From: Nepenthes gracilis
Taxonomy: Eukaryota; Streptophyta; Magnoliopsida; Caryophyllales; Nepenthaceae
Assembly: GCA_033239525.1 (NCBI GenBank)
Contig: BSYO01000019.1
Location: forward strand, 9,840,592 to 9,904,591
Reading direction: 5' to 3'
DNA: 64,000 nt
Within the stretch, counting starts at the first letter, position 1. Each line of letters begins with the position of its first letter. Under the pieces are notes generated by a model, which did not search any database, had not been told where the DNA came from, and was given only the letters and a program-made list of their open reading frames with translations. Shown here one piece after another: positions 49,122 through 61,661 of this stretch. A program made the position numbers and the translations under genes.

Positions 49122-49123
<2 letters not shown>

Positions 49124-49628
49124 ATCATTGTTTTTTTAAGGAGATAGGGTTTTGGGGAATCCTGGTCCATAGAACAGAATTTTTATTCAAAATTTAGATA
49201 TTTTTTTTTATAAAATTTATATTAAAAAAATATCAAAAGAGGGCAAAACCTCTATTCCACCGAGTAGAAACCCCACCCCTATGATATAGGTGTCCCAGAT
49301 TTGAAGAAAAAACCAAAATTTGTGGAAGTATAACTTCTATACTGAAATTTTGTTGTTGGGTGCATAAAAATGCAATTTTCAGAGAGGAAAGGATGCAGAT
49401 TTCTTTTGTTAATGTCTGAGAACTGTTTGTCTCATTGAAGGGCATGGCTTCCAATGTACAATTTATTGAAAAATTCTTCCCACTTACCCAAACAGATTTT
49501 CTGTTTCTTGGAAATTGCAAAAAAAAGTGTTGTGAGTCCTCAGCCAATTGAAATCTGCCACCTCTGCCGACCAGGCCGTTCGGTTCCCACCATACCCTTT
49601 CATTTTAATATTTCTGGGGACTTAAACC

Positions 49629-49630
<2 letters not shown>

Positions 49631-49666
<36 letters not shown>
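49631..49666. repeat. (AAT)12 microsatellite
   Basis: Twelve AAT units. In one plus-strand frame they create a poly-asparagine stretch, which explains the spurious 112-codon frame at 49454-49792. Confidence 0.95.
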
Positions 49667-49667
<1 letters not shown>

Positions 49668-51278
49668 CAGCTTTGTTGAATGTTGATGAATGGGAAATAA
49701 TATATAATGAACCAGTTAGGTCATGGAGAATGACCCATAATGAGGTTAGGTGGAATATGTTACGGAAAAAATTCTCAAAGTTAGTAGCTTAGATTTGTAA
49801 TTAATACAAATAAATGATGCACGAGAGTATTTACGGGTAATATGATACGGACAATCAACTATCATTATAGTATCATTAAATAAGTAAACTATTCAAAATT
49901 ATTCAAGTGGGTTTAATAATTAAATATTGAATTTGTGAATAAATCATTTGGTTGATACTTCTAAGTAAAGTTTCGATAGTATTCTACTCGGTATATTTTT
50001 AAAATAATTTAAGATATAAGGGTTTGACTCGTGATTAAATCAACTGCAACATATGTTGAAGCTTGATTAATCCGGATTTGAAAACATGAGCCATATCTTA
50101 ATCTTTAAAGTTAAAAAATTAACAAGACAAATCTAAGTATTGTACTTCTCAGTTCTACTCCTTTAGCATTTTAAAACAAATAATTTTTGACAACGTTAAA
50201 GTTATTGCCACATGACATAATAATTATATGTTTAAATCATGAAAATAGTCACTTACATAATATGATATAAGACTGTATATGATAGAGCAAATAATTATTC
50301 AATTATTTTTCAAATATCATAAACAGGAAGAATTTCATGTGTAGAATTGTTTGTTTCTTTGCTGTTTTGCTCGTACAAGGTTAATAGCTCAAGGTTAGAT
50401 CAACTGTCACCGAAGGGAATTTTATCCTGATGTGCTCCGTAGATCAGATGAGAAGTTTGTGGTCAAAGTTAAGACTTCGGATTCCAGCTCAAGACAGATA
50501 CATCAATTGGACTTAAGAGTCCATTTGTCCCCACTTAACAGCTGGTTGCCACTAAGCATCTTCTTCCCACAAGTTGCCTGACTGTAACTTATAGTCATAG
50601 AACATTGTCCCCCTGCTAGCCCAACTAACAGAAATATACAATCGATTATGACAGCTCCATCTATAAAGTTTACAAATTTTAGAATTTACAAAGAGCTAGA
50701 CTTCTACGGCATCCAACGCAATGGCAAAAAATATCAATGCAAACTATATAGTACTGCTGCTTGGTTACCAAGAAAATTCAGAAAAAGATATACTTTCTTA
50801 CTTACTGATACTTTGAGACCTTTCGACATCTCAATTGTTATGTGAATTAAATTTTTAGAGATAGTCATAACAAATTCTGTGCCTTGTAATGGATAAATTA
50901 TTCATCGATTGAGTATTAGCTACTCATTATTAAAGAAGATGATGATATAACCCACAAAGAACTTAAAAGGTACAAGTTGTCACAATGAAATGGAATATAA
51001 TCTGAATAGTAATTAAGTTCATCTTTCAGACAAACATTGAAACTAACTTCAATAATTATACAGAAAATTATCGCCTCAAGCAACCATTAGTTCTAGATTT
51101 TACAAAGCTTTTTCTTTTAAGAAACATCAGAAGAATTGGGAATCACCACAGAGATTAAAAATCAAGAAGAATGATCTCCTCAGACCATCACCGAGATCTG
51201 TTCCAAATGAAGATCTTGTATATACACTGACTGGCCTCTTTGAATTGAAAGCCAGACAACGAAGCTGATGAATAATGA

Positions 51279-53809
51279 TCATAGCTGAAGTTTCATTTGA
51301 CCTGCAAATTAAGGGCAACCATGAATTAGATACAGCATTCAGAAGAGATGCATGAGCAACCAAACTCTTCTTATGGTATTTGATCTCACCATGAAAGCTT
51401 TGCGTCTGATTCGGGACAAAACCCGTCTGAACAGCAACGGTCTGGAGATCATCTTCCCAAATCATCGGCACCTGGTTAGAAAATTCACAGCTGCTCTGAG
51501 ATCATGTAAAGAAGAAGAAACTAATACAAACATTGTCCAATTCTAGACTTATTTAAGTTTCCCAGAGTTTAAACTGAATGTGTTTCTGAACAAATAAATT
51601 CTATAATTAGACTACCTGAGGCATGGAACTGTTGAATGTTGATGGCAATTGAATGCTTCTGCTTCTAAGAAGCGCAGCATTCAGAGGATCGATGGAGACG
51701 GGGGCCAGTGTGCTGTTGGAAATACCATTTGGCAGCGGCTGCATTTTCTGAGCCTCGTGAAAGCTATAAGAGAGTGCTTGAGCCGTGGAGTCTAATTTGT
51801 AAATGGTTTGGGGCATTGATCCTCCTGATTGAGAGATCTGTCATTCACAAACCATTCATCTTAATTGATCAGTGAACATTCTTAGGATTTTGTATTAAAA
51901 GGGTAAAAAAATGGTGGCTCATTTACATCATGAGAAAGAAGAGCTTCCAAATTAAAATCCATCCTTGAATTCCCAGTGGCCAATTTCATTGACAGAAACT
52001 GCAAGAAAATGATCAGTTAAAAATGAGTGAGCAATCATTTGCTACATATCACAAATGCTGATATGCAGTGAGTCAAAACATTACCTCCACCTGTCGCTGC
52101 AACGATTGCACATAGTTGATGATTTCATCAAGCACAACCGCTTTCCCAGTAACCTAAATCAATCATCCAGGCTCAATTTTAGCAAATGTACTCAATTTTA
52201 CTTCTGCTCACTTGATTAGAAAGCAAGAATTTGCTTGAGGATATGTCATTGAACACACCTTACTGCAACCAGGAACAAGATCTTGAAGGAACTTCATTCT
52301 TTCACTGATTTTCTCTCTTCTGACCTGTGTAGATGAGAAAGAGGAAATTCCACATTATTTTTCCCCCACAATAATTCAGTGATGGTGAAATCAATCAAAT
52401 TGCTGGTAATTGCACAAACTCCTTACTCTTTCTGCAATACTATGGCTATCTGTGGCTTGTCCTCTTCGAGCCCGGACATGAATATAATCCTTTGGAGGCT
52501 CGGGGGCCTTAGAAACCTCCTTTTTCTGCTCCTGGTCATCTTCCCCTGTAGTTTTAGCATTGCCCTTTTTACCAGAACTACCCTTAACAATTTCATTGTT
52601 AGGATCTTCATCTGATTTGCTTCTTTTCGCATTCACTTCATCAACCTGAAATTCACCCGATTTTTATCAAACTCAAAGTTTACATACTGGAATTTAATAT
52701 AACTAAATGAAAGTCTACGACTGATTATTCAACCTACCTTTTCAACAGAGGGAAACCAAGTGAGAATGGTGTAGACAATTTCCGTTTCACATGCTATGGA
52801 AAAAGTGAGGAAATATTGGAGTTACTTTTAAACAGTTTCCAAATTCTACGTTTCCCCCTAATAACGAAATTTTATATTGACTCAGTTTTCCCCCTTTTTC
52901 TCAAAAAGTTCACAAAGTGGGGAAAACATCTAGCAATAACTAAAAGAGTACCATTTATGTGAATAATATCACAGACTCCTATTATCAGTAAATTACCTCC
53001 TCATCTTTGGCAGGTGAAGGGCAAGGAATTTCCTTTCCTTTCCCGTTGGGGATGGGCTTTCTTTTCCTGGGATTTGCTTCGTTCTGAGCTTTCAGCCCGA
53101 TTTGCCCACTTGGGTTCTGTTCAGAAACTGAAGATCCCTCCCGAGAATTTCTCAATTTTGCATTTTCTGGTGACGGAGGCCGGGAAATTTTACTCAATTT
53201 CCTACCAAAAGGGCCGCTCTTGTTCTCCTGATTGACTGCTCTGAATCCTGCAACTTTCATGGACTGACAACTTGGAACTCTGGAGAATTCCAATTTTGGC
53301 ACTGATTTACAAGGCAATTCAGATTGATTTGGCCCAGACTGGCCAATAAATTCACCCAAGTTCCTGCTTCCAAAACAAGAATATTTTGCTGCCCGCTCCA
53401 CAAATCCAGGATCAGCGTTCAATGTTGGCAAACTCGGGTGATATGGCAAACGATTACCGGAAAATTGTAAATTCCCTCCTCGGAATTTATTTTCCATGTT
53501 TGAAGAGAAATGATTTGACTTAGGAGGAGAGCTCAGGGGAGTGCTATAACAAGAAGTGTTGGTACTATTATTGTTAGAATGTGAAACCTCGCCGGAATTG
53601 CAAATGCTGCCTAGCCTTCCAACCAGTTCCCTCATCATGAGGCTGTCACCGCTGCCGAGAAATCCGCCGCCAGTGTAGGAGGCAGTCGGGGAAGAGACAA
53701 TTGAGCTCAGGCCAGACTCAAAGGGATCGTTTTGATCGATTGAGTTGTCCCAGTTGGGATTGAAAAAGCAGTCCGCCGAGAAATTGAGCTCACCGGGCTG
53801 ATTTTCCAT
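51279..53809 (-). CDS. bHLH transcription factor (bHLH49/62/78 group), complete
   Basis: Eight minus-strand coding exons: 52997-53809, 52427-52645, 52259-52324, 52085-52153, 51927-51998, 51616-51837, 51390-51471 and 51279-51301. They total 1566 nt, 521 residues, all GT-AG and in frame. The basic region at about residues 327-347 ([20 protein letters not shown]) has the H339-E343-R347 pattern that contacts E-boxes, G-box type. The helix-loop-helix ([17 protein letters not shown], then [17 protein letters not shown]) follows to about residue 394, split over exons 3-5 as in relatives. [10 protein letters not shown] after it and a short C-terminal QMKLQL tail fit the bHLH49/62/78 group (CIB-related). 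The N-terminal half is low-complexity and poorly conserved, and contains [15 protein letters not shown]. The start [10 protein letters not shown] was chosen; an in-frame ATG at 53944 would add 45 hydrophobic residues unlike the family. It is a nuclear protein that probably dimerises. Confidence 0.95.
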
Positions 53810-54021
53810 GGATAAAATTGAAGAATTCCAAGTGAACACCCAGACAGGGAGTGGAAGAAAAGGGAATAAAAATTGAAGCAGGGAAGTGAGAAAAATTGGG
53901 TTGCTTTGAACTAAAGCAGATGGAGGAGGAAAAGAACGAAACAAGACTGATGATTTGAAGAAATGAGGGTGCAGACAGTTAGCTCTTGTAGTTCACTCAA
54001 CTGAAATAGAAAGCCGGAGGA

Positions 54022-54039
54022 AGAGAGAGAGAGAGAGAG
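54022..54039. repeat. (AG)n tract in bHLH 5' UTR/promoter
   Basis: AGAGAGAG... of about 18 bp, 215 bp upstream of the bHLH ATG. On the coding strand it is a CT repeat, often found in plant 5' leaders. Confidence 0.8.
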
Positions 54040-54059
54040 GCGGTTCTTATTTTTTTTCC

Positions 54060-56399
54060 CTGATAATTAAAGGGAGAGAGTTACCGGACGGGAGAAAACG
54101 ATGGAGAAAAAAATCGAAAATACTTGTCGGTAGTTTGGTTTTTTGTTCTGCCTTGTTTTCAACGGTTAAAGTTTTTTTTTTTCCTCTTCTCTTTTCTTTT
54201 TGAATCGACGGTTTTTATCTCCCTTTTTTTATTTTCGGATCGAAAATAATGTCAGTTTTTTTCCCAATCCAACGGTCATTAAAAAACAAAATAAGAAAAA
54301 CAACGTTTACCGGTCCAAATATTAAAATATAGGTCAAGAAAAATCCTTATAAAAAATACAAATTAGTTATAACGGGAGAAAATATCGATTTAAAAAAATT
54401 AAAGCTTATTTCGAATCAATTATACTCTCAGACAAAATTATATTAAATGAAGTATATTAATAAAAATAAATTATATATTTGGCATTATTTAGTATAATAG
54501 TAGTAGTTGTTACCTAGCAAATATCCTGACAAGCCAGAGCCCTTGAACTTGTAGAATTTAGGTTAAGAACAATTTTAATAAAGAAACTATGCTATAATAC
54601 AAGAAGTAATAATATATCCCATATTTCAAATTTTTTTAAAGAAAAATAATTTGTAATCATAAATCCTTTAGCATCAAGCAACGCATTCATAAATGGCGCA
54701 GTGAATTAAAACAAAATTTTAAGACTCTTTATTCCAACATCATTTTGGGTTGGTTCCTAAAACGAATATTAAAGATATATTACCTATGTTTAAATTATAA
54801 ACTTACAAAAATACAAGCTTTCCGAGTTAAATTTCAAATCATGATAGCTTGCCAAAGCCCTATTGACTCTCCTAGCAGGAAATGCACAGGGTCAATTTCT
54901 CTGGTTTGGTCACGACTAGATTTTATAAAAGATTGCCAAGGTGCATAAAGTTTAATGTGATATAAGATTCAAATGATATAATTAGATCCAAATCAAAAAG
55001 AAAAAAAATATTGACCTTAATATATAAAAATTACTTTAGAAAAGGACAAAAACTCTTAATAATATAGTTTAATGATGATGTTAATCGATTGTAATATTGA
55101 TAGTACCCGTTTAAATTATAAAAATAATTATTTTATATTACAGAGATAGAGTCATATATAATTTATAATACCTAAAAGATATGGTATAGAAAATCATTTA
55201 TCCTAGACCCAACCTATTATACAGAGTTTCTTTCCAACCAATTTCGTATACAAATCATAATGAAGTATTTAATACCAAAGTAACCATCAATACTTATTCC
55301 TTTAAAGGGGCTCCGAGTATTATTTACTGGTTGGTCCTGCTTATTGTTAAGCATAAAGGTAAAGAAAGGGAGAGGGTAATATGTCAAACTCTAGATAGAC
55401 AACCCAAGTGTTACCGTTGCTTAGAGCCCAATTTCGCATTGATTATTATCAATATAATTGCAAAATCCGGATATTAAAATATGACACGACGTAAATATTA
55501 ATTAAATTGAACTAATTGTTTGTAATAATTATGAATTCGGGTGAGAAATCAAATAATTGAAAAAAAAATTCAGTGCCTGATAGATGTATAAGCAGCGTGT
55601 CACCATCTGTATTTTATAGCTATAAAACTGTGTAGCATGTTTAATTTCTAACGGAAATAGATGTCAACGTTGACTCATGAATATACACTTAAGTGTTAGG
55701 ACCAATCTTAAGACACAAATACAAAAATGACATTAGTGTGGAGTATGTAGAATATAAATAAGTTGCCAATTAGAAGTGTAAAAATATAAATAAATAATCA
55801 ATAGTAATGGGTAACAATCGAATATGAAAAAATTTAAAAAATTCATTCTTTATATAGAGGCTTTGGACCTTTTGACTTTTAGTACTAGTAAACATTGAAA
55901 ATCTTTAACTTTTATAATAGAGTATCTAATTTTTTAGTAATACTAAAATTCTAATTAAAACAAGCTAAATTATTAAAAAATTTAAAGATATGAGAAAAAT
56001 TATATAAAATTTACACTGTTTGATTCCCTTACTAAATTGTTGATATCCTCATTGACTTGACCTTCAATATATCTTGATCTCTCACTTCTTCAAACTCACA
56101 TTTTCATCAAGTTCTTAATTTGTTTTTTCTATTAATCTCTTATTTCATTTCATGAGTAGTTCCTTCTTTTTCTTTACTGATGATATACTCACCTCCCTGT
56201 TCAATAATGATTTTTTTAACTTCTGGTGTTGGTGGTAGCTTCAATCTGATATTAGTGTGTTGTGATAGGCTATGTGAAAATATTCAATATCAAGGTAATA
56301 TGGCTTCAAGTAGCTTACATGAAAAATTAGGTAGACTTTCATCAATTCAAGTGGATTTATCTTCTACAAGGCCTTTCATATGAGTAATGATCTTGACAA
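54060..56399. other. AT-rich intergenic DNA upstream of the bHLH gene
   Basis: No supportable gene. It is strongly AT-rich with poly(T) tracts. Its right part merges with decayed Ty3 sequence from about 56180. Confidence 0.5.
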
Positions 56400-58604
56400 G
56401 GCCTTCATATTTTTGTAAGAGGTGCTTGTGTGTTTCTCTAATAAACCACACCTATTCATTGAGAAGTTTTACCAATATAATATCTCTTACATTAAATTGC
56501 ATAGGCCGTCTCCTCAAATCTACCAACTATTTCATTTGATAAGACAATTTCTCCAAATAGACTTTGCCAATCTCTACTTTTTGCGTTTACTCTCCGGCAA
56601 AGTTGTATGTACACTATATTTACATTTATATGGCTTGACTATAATGCGTAAAAGAATTAGTTGTTGACCTGTTGCAATCTCAAAATTATTCTTATTTGAA
56701 GAAGAATATTTCTTAAGTATTATAATAAAATTGAGTAACATCTATGATCTTTATCTACTCTTTTTGACTGACAATCATAAAATATCATAGATATTTCTCA
56801 AGTAGGTTATTGAATATCTCTATTTGACCATTAGTTTGAGGATGTTGGTTTGTTTAGATATTCAATTCTTAACCGAGTAGTCCAAAAAGTTTTGATAAAA
56901 AGGTTCCGATGAAGCATTCATTTCTGTCACTCACAATACTTCGGGGCATTTTCTAATATTTGATAATATGTTTGAAGAAGAGGAGTGTTGTCTCTTTTTT
57001 TTTAATAATCTTTTAATGTCGGAACAAAAATGTACTTTAAAAAGTGGTCTATGATTATAAAGATATACGGGTACTCATTGACCTTGGTCAACCCTATGAT
57101 GAAGTCAAGAGAAACACTTTTTTAAGGACTGCTAGGTATAGTGAATGTTCTAGCAATCCTGTAATCTTTTAACATTCAGTCTTATCTTATTGACAAGTAA
57201 GACATATTTTCATGTAATGTATCATATTATCCCTGATCTTAAGCCAATAATATCCCTTTTTTAATAGGCTCAGGGTGCGCTGTCCACTTGAGTGACCAGT
57301 TCATAGAGTGTCATGATACCTCGGAGAAACATCCTCCTCAATTCTCGAACCTTAGATATAAAAACTTAGTTTCCCTTTTCGAAAATCATACCATTGTTAA
57401 TCCAAAATCTCTAAATCTTATCTTCTTGAATAAGTTCAAATAAAGTTATGAGCATTAGGTCCTTATCAAGATTTAGCTTTACTTGATCTTTGATGGTTGT
57501 GGTAATCTTGCTTGTTGATAGGTAAGCTACTCCATGTAAGATGTCAAGAACCAGTCCTCTACTAAGGGAATTTGTGGCCTAATTGTTGCGTCCAAATTTA
57601 TACTCTGGCACCCTATTGAATTCTGCTAAGAACTTCTACTATTGAGCTTACTTTGATGTTAATTTCAGATGGGTGAAGATATAGCTGGTAGTAGTATTGT
57701 TAATTTTTATTACAAACTTGGAGTCAAAAAAATAATACCTCCAAATTCTCAGACAATACACAATCATTAGCAACTCCTTTCTAGGTTACATAACATTGTT
57801 CGACTTTATTTAGCTTCATATTCTCGTAGATTATTGAATAGCTTTCTTGCAATAAGACCCTTCTAAGGGCGAAATTCGATAAGTCCATCTACACCTTAAA
57901 ATGCTTAGTAATATCTAGAATTGTTAACACTAGCTACTTCTGTGACAGACCGGCCTTATTCCACCGCATAAAGTCGTCGTCAAGCCTAAATCCTTGCGTT
58001 TATAATAAACAATAGATAAAAACTAGGTGGACCTAAAAATTCTTCTTTTTTTTTCATGTAAATAAACCTTTATTTTATACACAAGATTGCTTGAGGTAGA
58101 ACTACATGAGCTGGCCTTCCGATTTTAATTTCAAACTTAGCCGGCCAATATTAAGGTTGGTCGGACATGAAAATCTTAACATGACATGAGATGCTACTAG
58201 AATTATCAATTTCATTCATCCATAGAATAATTACGGAAACATGCTAATGTCCATAAATTCTTATAAAGCGGAACTGTTCTACAAGTCTTTTCAAAATATT
58301 AAAAGAAATACATTAAATTCTTCACTAATCAAGCCAGATATGCCGTCTAGCTACTTCATAAGCTTCTACTCAACTTTGTCCTCTATAAGCCTCTCGTCAT
58401 CTGAAAATGGTAAGAGTGAGTTACAAAGCCCAACAAGATACTCACATACAGAAAACATAAATATACATATATATATATACAAATCCAAGTAAAGATTCAT
58501 AGCATAACTTAGAGTACAAAAATCATCATATCGTTTCTTCTTTAATTCAGAAATCCTTATTCTTATTCTTATTATCTTTCCTTCAGAAACCTCATAAAAA
58601 TCAT

Positions 58605-58982
58605 TTGAATTTCTTATCATCTTTAGGGGTAGGACGGGAGCGGACAACATCGAGGAAGGGTTGTGTGCTGCCCTACAACCTAGAGCCGTATCCTCTCATT
58701 ATGCTCCCTGAGACGGGAGGTAATGCTTTTAACCCGGCATACGGGGCCGTAATTCAAAAGTCTTATGCCACCAAAAGTCTCCCCCGTGGCCCAGGAGGCA
58801 GTCCTCGAGTGTTACTCCAATATCCTTCATCCATATTTAACAGCAAGTTTAATGAAAACTCTATTCTTGGTTCATGTCTTTTGATGGCCATTCGTCATAG
58901 TTCGAAAGTCGAAAGTCGTAGAGTTCCTCTTACTGTCCGGATTACATACATTTTCTTTATTCTTATGGCATTTGTTCTTTAA
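58605..58982 (+). other. Antisense 125-codon frame in copy E
   Basis: The plus-strand frame begins MNFLSSLGVGRERTTSRKG and includes GGNAFNPAYGAVIQKSYATK. Its first 62 codons match the copy B frame at about 69% of residues; the rest extends beyond where B has a stop. It is antisense to the LTR. It resembles no family I know and may not be translated. Confidence 0.5.
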
Positions 58983-59109
58983 CTTCAACAATTGAAGTCT
59001 GTAAAACCTTTCCTTTAATTATCTTAAAGTCAAAGATTCCTTGATCAAAAGTCAGAGGTCTTTTTCATCATGCAGGAAATCTTTTCCTTAAAAACTGAAG
59101 TACTTTTCT

Positions 59110-59560
59110 AGCAAGGGCGGAGTTCTTCTTCTAAACAAGCCGGAGTTCTTTTTCTCAAAAAGGCCAGAGTTCTTTTCTCAAAAAGGCCAGAGTTCTTTTC
59201 TCAAAAAGGCCAGAATTCTTTTCTCAAAAAAAGCCAGAGTTCTTTTTCATTAAAATCCGAAACTCTAAAAGCCGGAGTGCTTTTTCTTTAAAATCCAGAG
59301 CTCTAAAAGCCGGAGTTCTCTTTTCATTAAAATCCGAAACTCTAAAAGCCGGAGTTCTTTTTCTTTAAAATTCGGAGCTCTAAAATCCAAAGCTCTGAAA
59401 TCCGGAGTGCTTTTTCTTTAAAATCTAGAGCTCTAGAAGCCGGAGTTCTTTTTCATGAAAATCCAAAGCTCTAAAAGCCGGAGTGCTTTTTCTCAAAAGG
59501 CCGGAGTGCTTTTTCTTAATAGGACGGAGTATTTTTTTCTCAACGGCCGGAGTTCTTTTT
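59110..59560 (-). repeat. CCGGAGTTCTTTT-type minisatellite in copy E
   Basis: About 15 units of 22-38 bp containing GCCGGAGTTCTTTTTCT or GGCCAGAGTTCTTTTCTCAA, some with an inserted AAATCCGAAACTCTAAAA arm. A simpler relative of 22-bp period is at the right edge of the window in copy F. Confidence 0.88.
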
Positions 59561-60010
59561 CATGGGACAGGTTCCGATTTTGAAACATATGTTCTTAAAG
59601 CCGATTTCAATTTTCTTGGGACAATTACCGAATACCTTTCTTTTAACAAAATCGGAAGTCTTTTCTCAATGGTTGGAAGTCTTTTCTTTAAACATGCAAT
59701 TATTAAAGTTCATATAATTCGACAAATAATCATACTTCAAACAGAACATCAGGAATATCAGAGTTTCTTTTTAAACATGCAATTTAGAACGATTCTTCCT
59801 TAAATCAAAGGAACAGAACAAACGTCATACATACTGAAACAGAAGTTCATAAAAATATCAGATATATTAGTGTTGTAAACATGCATAATCATGAATTTAA
59901 AACAGGGGTGAGTACTCATACCTGAATTTCTTTTACTTCGCCTTGAACTTTTGGTCTTCCTTTACTAGCAAACCCTATCGAGCGCCTCTTTTTCCCGCTC
60001 TATAGTTCTT

Positions 60011-60017
60011 ATTTATA
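60011..60017 (-). promoter_or_regulatory. TATA box of copy E
   Basis: The minus strand reads CCTATAAAT, the counterpart of CCTATAAATAGG in copy B. It is followed about 90 bp later by the conserved leader. Confidence 0.65.
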
Positions 60018-60109
60018 GGCCCTTGGGCCTGGTAGCCGTCTTTAGGGTTTGGCAACATTCAAGGGCAATTCGGAGTAGGTTATTTCTTTTCATAAAGGTT
60101 TTCTTATTA

Positions 60110-60540
60110 TAAGGTTTCCTTATTATTACTTATTATTTCCTTATACTCGGTTTCCTTATTATAAGGTTTCCTTATTATTACTTATTATTTCCTTATACTC
60201 GGTTTTCTTATTATAAGAGTTTCCTTATTATTACTTATTATTTCCTTATACTCGATTTTCTTATTATAGGGTTTCCTTATTATTACTTATTATTTCCTTA
60301 TATAAGGTTTCCTTATTATAAGGTTTCCTTATTATTACTTATTATTTCCTTATACTCGGTTTTCTTATTATAAGAGTTTCCTTATTATTACTTATTATTT
60401 CCTTATACTCGGTTTTCTTATTATAAGGTTTCCTTATTATTACTTATTATTTCCTTATACTCGGTTTCCTTATTATAAGGTTTCCTTATTATTACTTATT
60501 ATTTTTTTGTACTCGGTTTTCTTATTATAAAGGTTTTATT
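60110..60540 (-). repeat. 52-bp minisatellite in U3 of copy E
   Basis: About eight units of 52-53 bp, each made of TTATTATTACTTATTATTTC, CTTATACTCGGTTT and CTTATTATAAGGTTTCC (plus-strand reading). Units are nearly identical, so the expansion is recent. It lies between the W-box units and the TATA box and is absent from copy B. Confidence 0.93.
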
Positions 60541-60550
60541 ATTACGCATT

Positions 60551-60686
60551 CCAGTCAACTAACTGGCGTTGATCGGATCACTTTTCTTTTTCCCGTCCTT
60601 CCTCCCATTATTGTTTTTCGGTCAACATTTAACGTTGACCAGATTACTCCTTCCCTCACGTATTCCGGTCAACACTCATTGACCGG
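60551..60686 (-). promoter_or_regulatory. Three palindromic W-box units in copy E
   Basis: Units at 60551-60576 (degenerate), 60619-60642 (CGGTCAAC...GTTGACC) and 60665-60686 (CCGGTCAACACTCATTGACC plus GG). The same unit as in copy B at the same place in U3, but three rather than seven. Confidence 0.78.
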
Positions 60687-61661
60687 ATTACCATCCTTAA
60701 CGTATTATTTTGACTAGACGTCGGGGATTCTCTATATTTTGGAATCTAGGCCATTACAACTTCATTGCCACACACTTGAGCTCCTCAAAGGCTTACAGGC
60801 GTACCTCCAACCAATTTCACTTTTTATGCTTCTTAAATAATTCCCTTAAAGGGGTTGCTTTCTTTAAATACCCTTCGATGAATCGTCGATAATTATTAGT
60901 AAGGCCAATGAATGAGCACACTTCGGTCACACTTTTCAGGATTTGCCAATCCAAAATAACTTGTATCTTCTTTAGATCTATCTAATTTGACCTTACCCAC
61001 AAAGTGCTTTAGAAAGCTAATCTCCTCTTAAGTAAATGAATATTTCTCACACTTTACATAAAGATGATTCTTTTTTAACTTTTAGAATATTAATTTTAGG
61101 TGTTTCAGGTGATCTTTAGATTTGAACAATATATCATAATATCGTTCAAATAGACTGCTACAAATTTATCTTAGTATTCATGAAATATCTGTTTATCATC
61201 ATGCAAAGTGTTGCTGGGGTATTAATCAATCCAAAAGGTATTACAAGTCACTTAAAAAGCTCTATATCTTGTAACACATGCAATTTTTCCTTATCACCCT
61301 CCGTAATTTTGATATGGTGATAGCCTGATCTTAAGTCGAGCTTCATAAAATATTTCACATTGCTCAATTGAACAAATAAGTTAACAATCAAATGAATAAG
61401 ATAATGATTTTTTACGGTTACTTTATTTATGACCCTATAGTCAATATAAAGACGTAGACTCTTATCTTACTTCTTTTGAAATAGAACGCAAATTCTATAA
61501 GGTACTTTCAAAAGGTGGATAAACCTTGAGCTAATAAACCTATCCAATTATTTTTGAAGTTCTACGACTCTAAAGGTACCATCCTATATGCTCCTTAAGC
61601 AAGAGGCCTTACCCCTATTGTTAGTTCAATCTTATAATCCACCACTCTTTGTGGTGAATCA

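Larger units (their letters stand above)
43934..51278. other. AT-rich intergenic region
   Basis: About 7.3 kb with no supportable gene on either strand. It includes poly(T) and poly(A) runs, an AAT and a TA microsatellite, and a somewhat GC-richer stretch at about 50390-50600 without a clear frame. The bHLH 3' UTR lies at the right end. Confidence 0.5.
57941..60758 (-). mobile_element. Solo LTR, family copy E
   Basis: On the minus strand it runs from TGTAATGGCCTAGATTCC to CCGGTCTGTCACA, 2818 bp, with a perfect 5-bp target duplication ACTTC (57936-57940, 60759-60763). It follows the same order as copy B: three W-box palindromes, a 52-bp minisatellite, TATA box, leader with TTCAGGTATGAGTACTCAC, a CCGGAGTTCTTTT minisatellite and the conserved block with an antisense frame. 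It interrupts the RNase H region of a Ty3 pol. Confidence 0.92.
56400..61661 (-). pseudogene. Decayed Ty3/gypsy pol, split by solo LTR E
   Basis: Minus-strand order from the right: RT N-terminus (VVDYKIEL near 61630), RT core near 61310 (KLDLRSGYHHIKITEGDKEK), PFGLINTPAT near 61220, RNase H start near 60780-60900, solo LTR E (57941-60758), then the rest of RNase H near 57790-57940 (KLNKVEQCYVT). The integrase core follows near 57060-57140 (KSVSLDFIIGLTKVNEYPY) and further DDE sequence to about 56500. Motifs match a chromovirus-type Ty3 pol. There are frequent stops and frameshifts in every domain. Gag and protease are cut off by LTR G at 61662. No chromodomain is recognisable. Confidence 0.85.

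Noticed and set aside
49454..49792. 112-codon plus-strand frame with poly-Asn
   Set aside because: It is created by the AAT microsatellite, and the flanking sequence is not coding-like.
52735..52795. Possible extra bHLH exon between exons 1 and 2
   Set aside because: It has an AG and a GT and one open frame, but the encoded residues do not resemble relatives, and exon 1 joins exon 2 in frame without it.
53810..53944. Upstream in-frame ATG for the bHLH gene
   Set aside because: It would add 45 hydrophobic residues not seen in the family. MENQ at 53809 is the more likely start.
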